A stretch of 6,182 bases of DNA from Pseudomonadota bacterium (lineage in GTDB: Bacteria > Pseudomonadota > Gammaproteobacteria > Burkholderiales > Thiobacillaceae): positions 1 through 6,182 of the forward strand of contig JAJZRT010000242.1 of NCBI GenBank assembly GCA_021802595.1, read 5' to 3'. A program made the translations under genes and the position numbers. The notes under the pieces are model-generated. The model was not told where the DNA came from and did not search any database. It saw nothing but the letters and a program-made list of their open reading frames with translations. Below, one piece after another: positions 6,166 through 6,182 of this stretch. Within the stretch, counting starts at the first letter, position 1, and the number at the start of each line of letters is the position of its first letter.

Positions 6166-6181
6166 TGTTACATGGTACTAG
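6166..6181 (-). repeat. Right inverted repeat of the IS630 element (with target TAG)
   Basis: This is the reverse complement of the left end, 16 of 16 bases, starting two bases after the transposase stop codon. Confidence 0.9.
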
Positions 6182-6182
6182 T

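Larger units (their letters stand above)
4952..6180 (+). mobile_element. IS630-family insertion sequence, complete
   Basis: The element is about 1225 bp (4954-6178) between TA duplications at 4952-4953 and 6179-6180. The outer bases C4951 and G6181 restore the sequence CTAG around the insertion, which is the known preferred target of IS630. It carries one transposase gene split by a -1 frameshift site. Both ends and the full DDE triad are intact, so it may be active if the frameshift works. The boundary could be placed three bases further in at each side (at the GTAC step), because TA occurs there too. Confidence 0.9.

Overview
The window looks like accessory DNA from a G+C-rich proteobacterium, most likely a beta- or gammaproteobacterium. 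This rests on codon usage by eye, the protein families present and the kind of insertion sequence. No ribosomal or housekeeping gene is present to fix the taxon. All supported genes lie on the + strand.

Positions 1-3146 form a probable metal-homeostasis operon. It runs from the 3' part of a divergent PII-like signalling protein, to a small Gly/His-rich protein with two four-cysteine zinc-ribbon motifs, to a full-length P1B-type metal-transporting ATPase. The ATPase has SPC in the sixth membrane segment and HEGST in the eighth. These are hallmarks of the P1B-4 (Co/Fe/Zn-type) class, yet the protein also carries an N-terminal HMA domain with CxxC. The likely logic is a membrane pump exporting a divalent transition metal, accompanied by a cytosolic sensor-like trimer (PII) and a small metal-binding protein of unknown role.

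Positions 3147-3569 contain no intact gene. They hold a decayed second copy of the same PII-like gene (about 3194-3352; 51 of 57 bases identical in its best block) and then a short repeat-containing stretch that may be an insertion-sequence remnant. The second PII copy suggests that a related metal module once stood here, or that part of this one was duplicated and then lost.

Positions 3570-4758 carry a LysR-type regulator and a small lipoprotein of the EexN (entry exclusion) type. EexN proteins belong to conjugative trb-type transfer regions, so the pair probably marks the edge of an integrative conjugative element or its remnant. That would make the metal operon cargo.

Positions 4952-6180 are a complete IS630-family insertion sequence. 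It has matching ends with 16 bp of perfect inverted repeat (counting the CTAG target), a TA duplication, and a transposase split into two frames at a run of eight A. A -1 ribosomal or transcriptional slip there would restore one 377-residue DDE transposase. The window ends exactly at the right end of this element.
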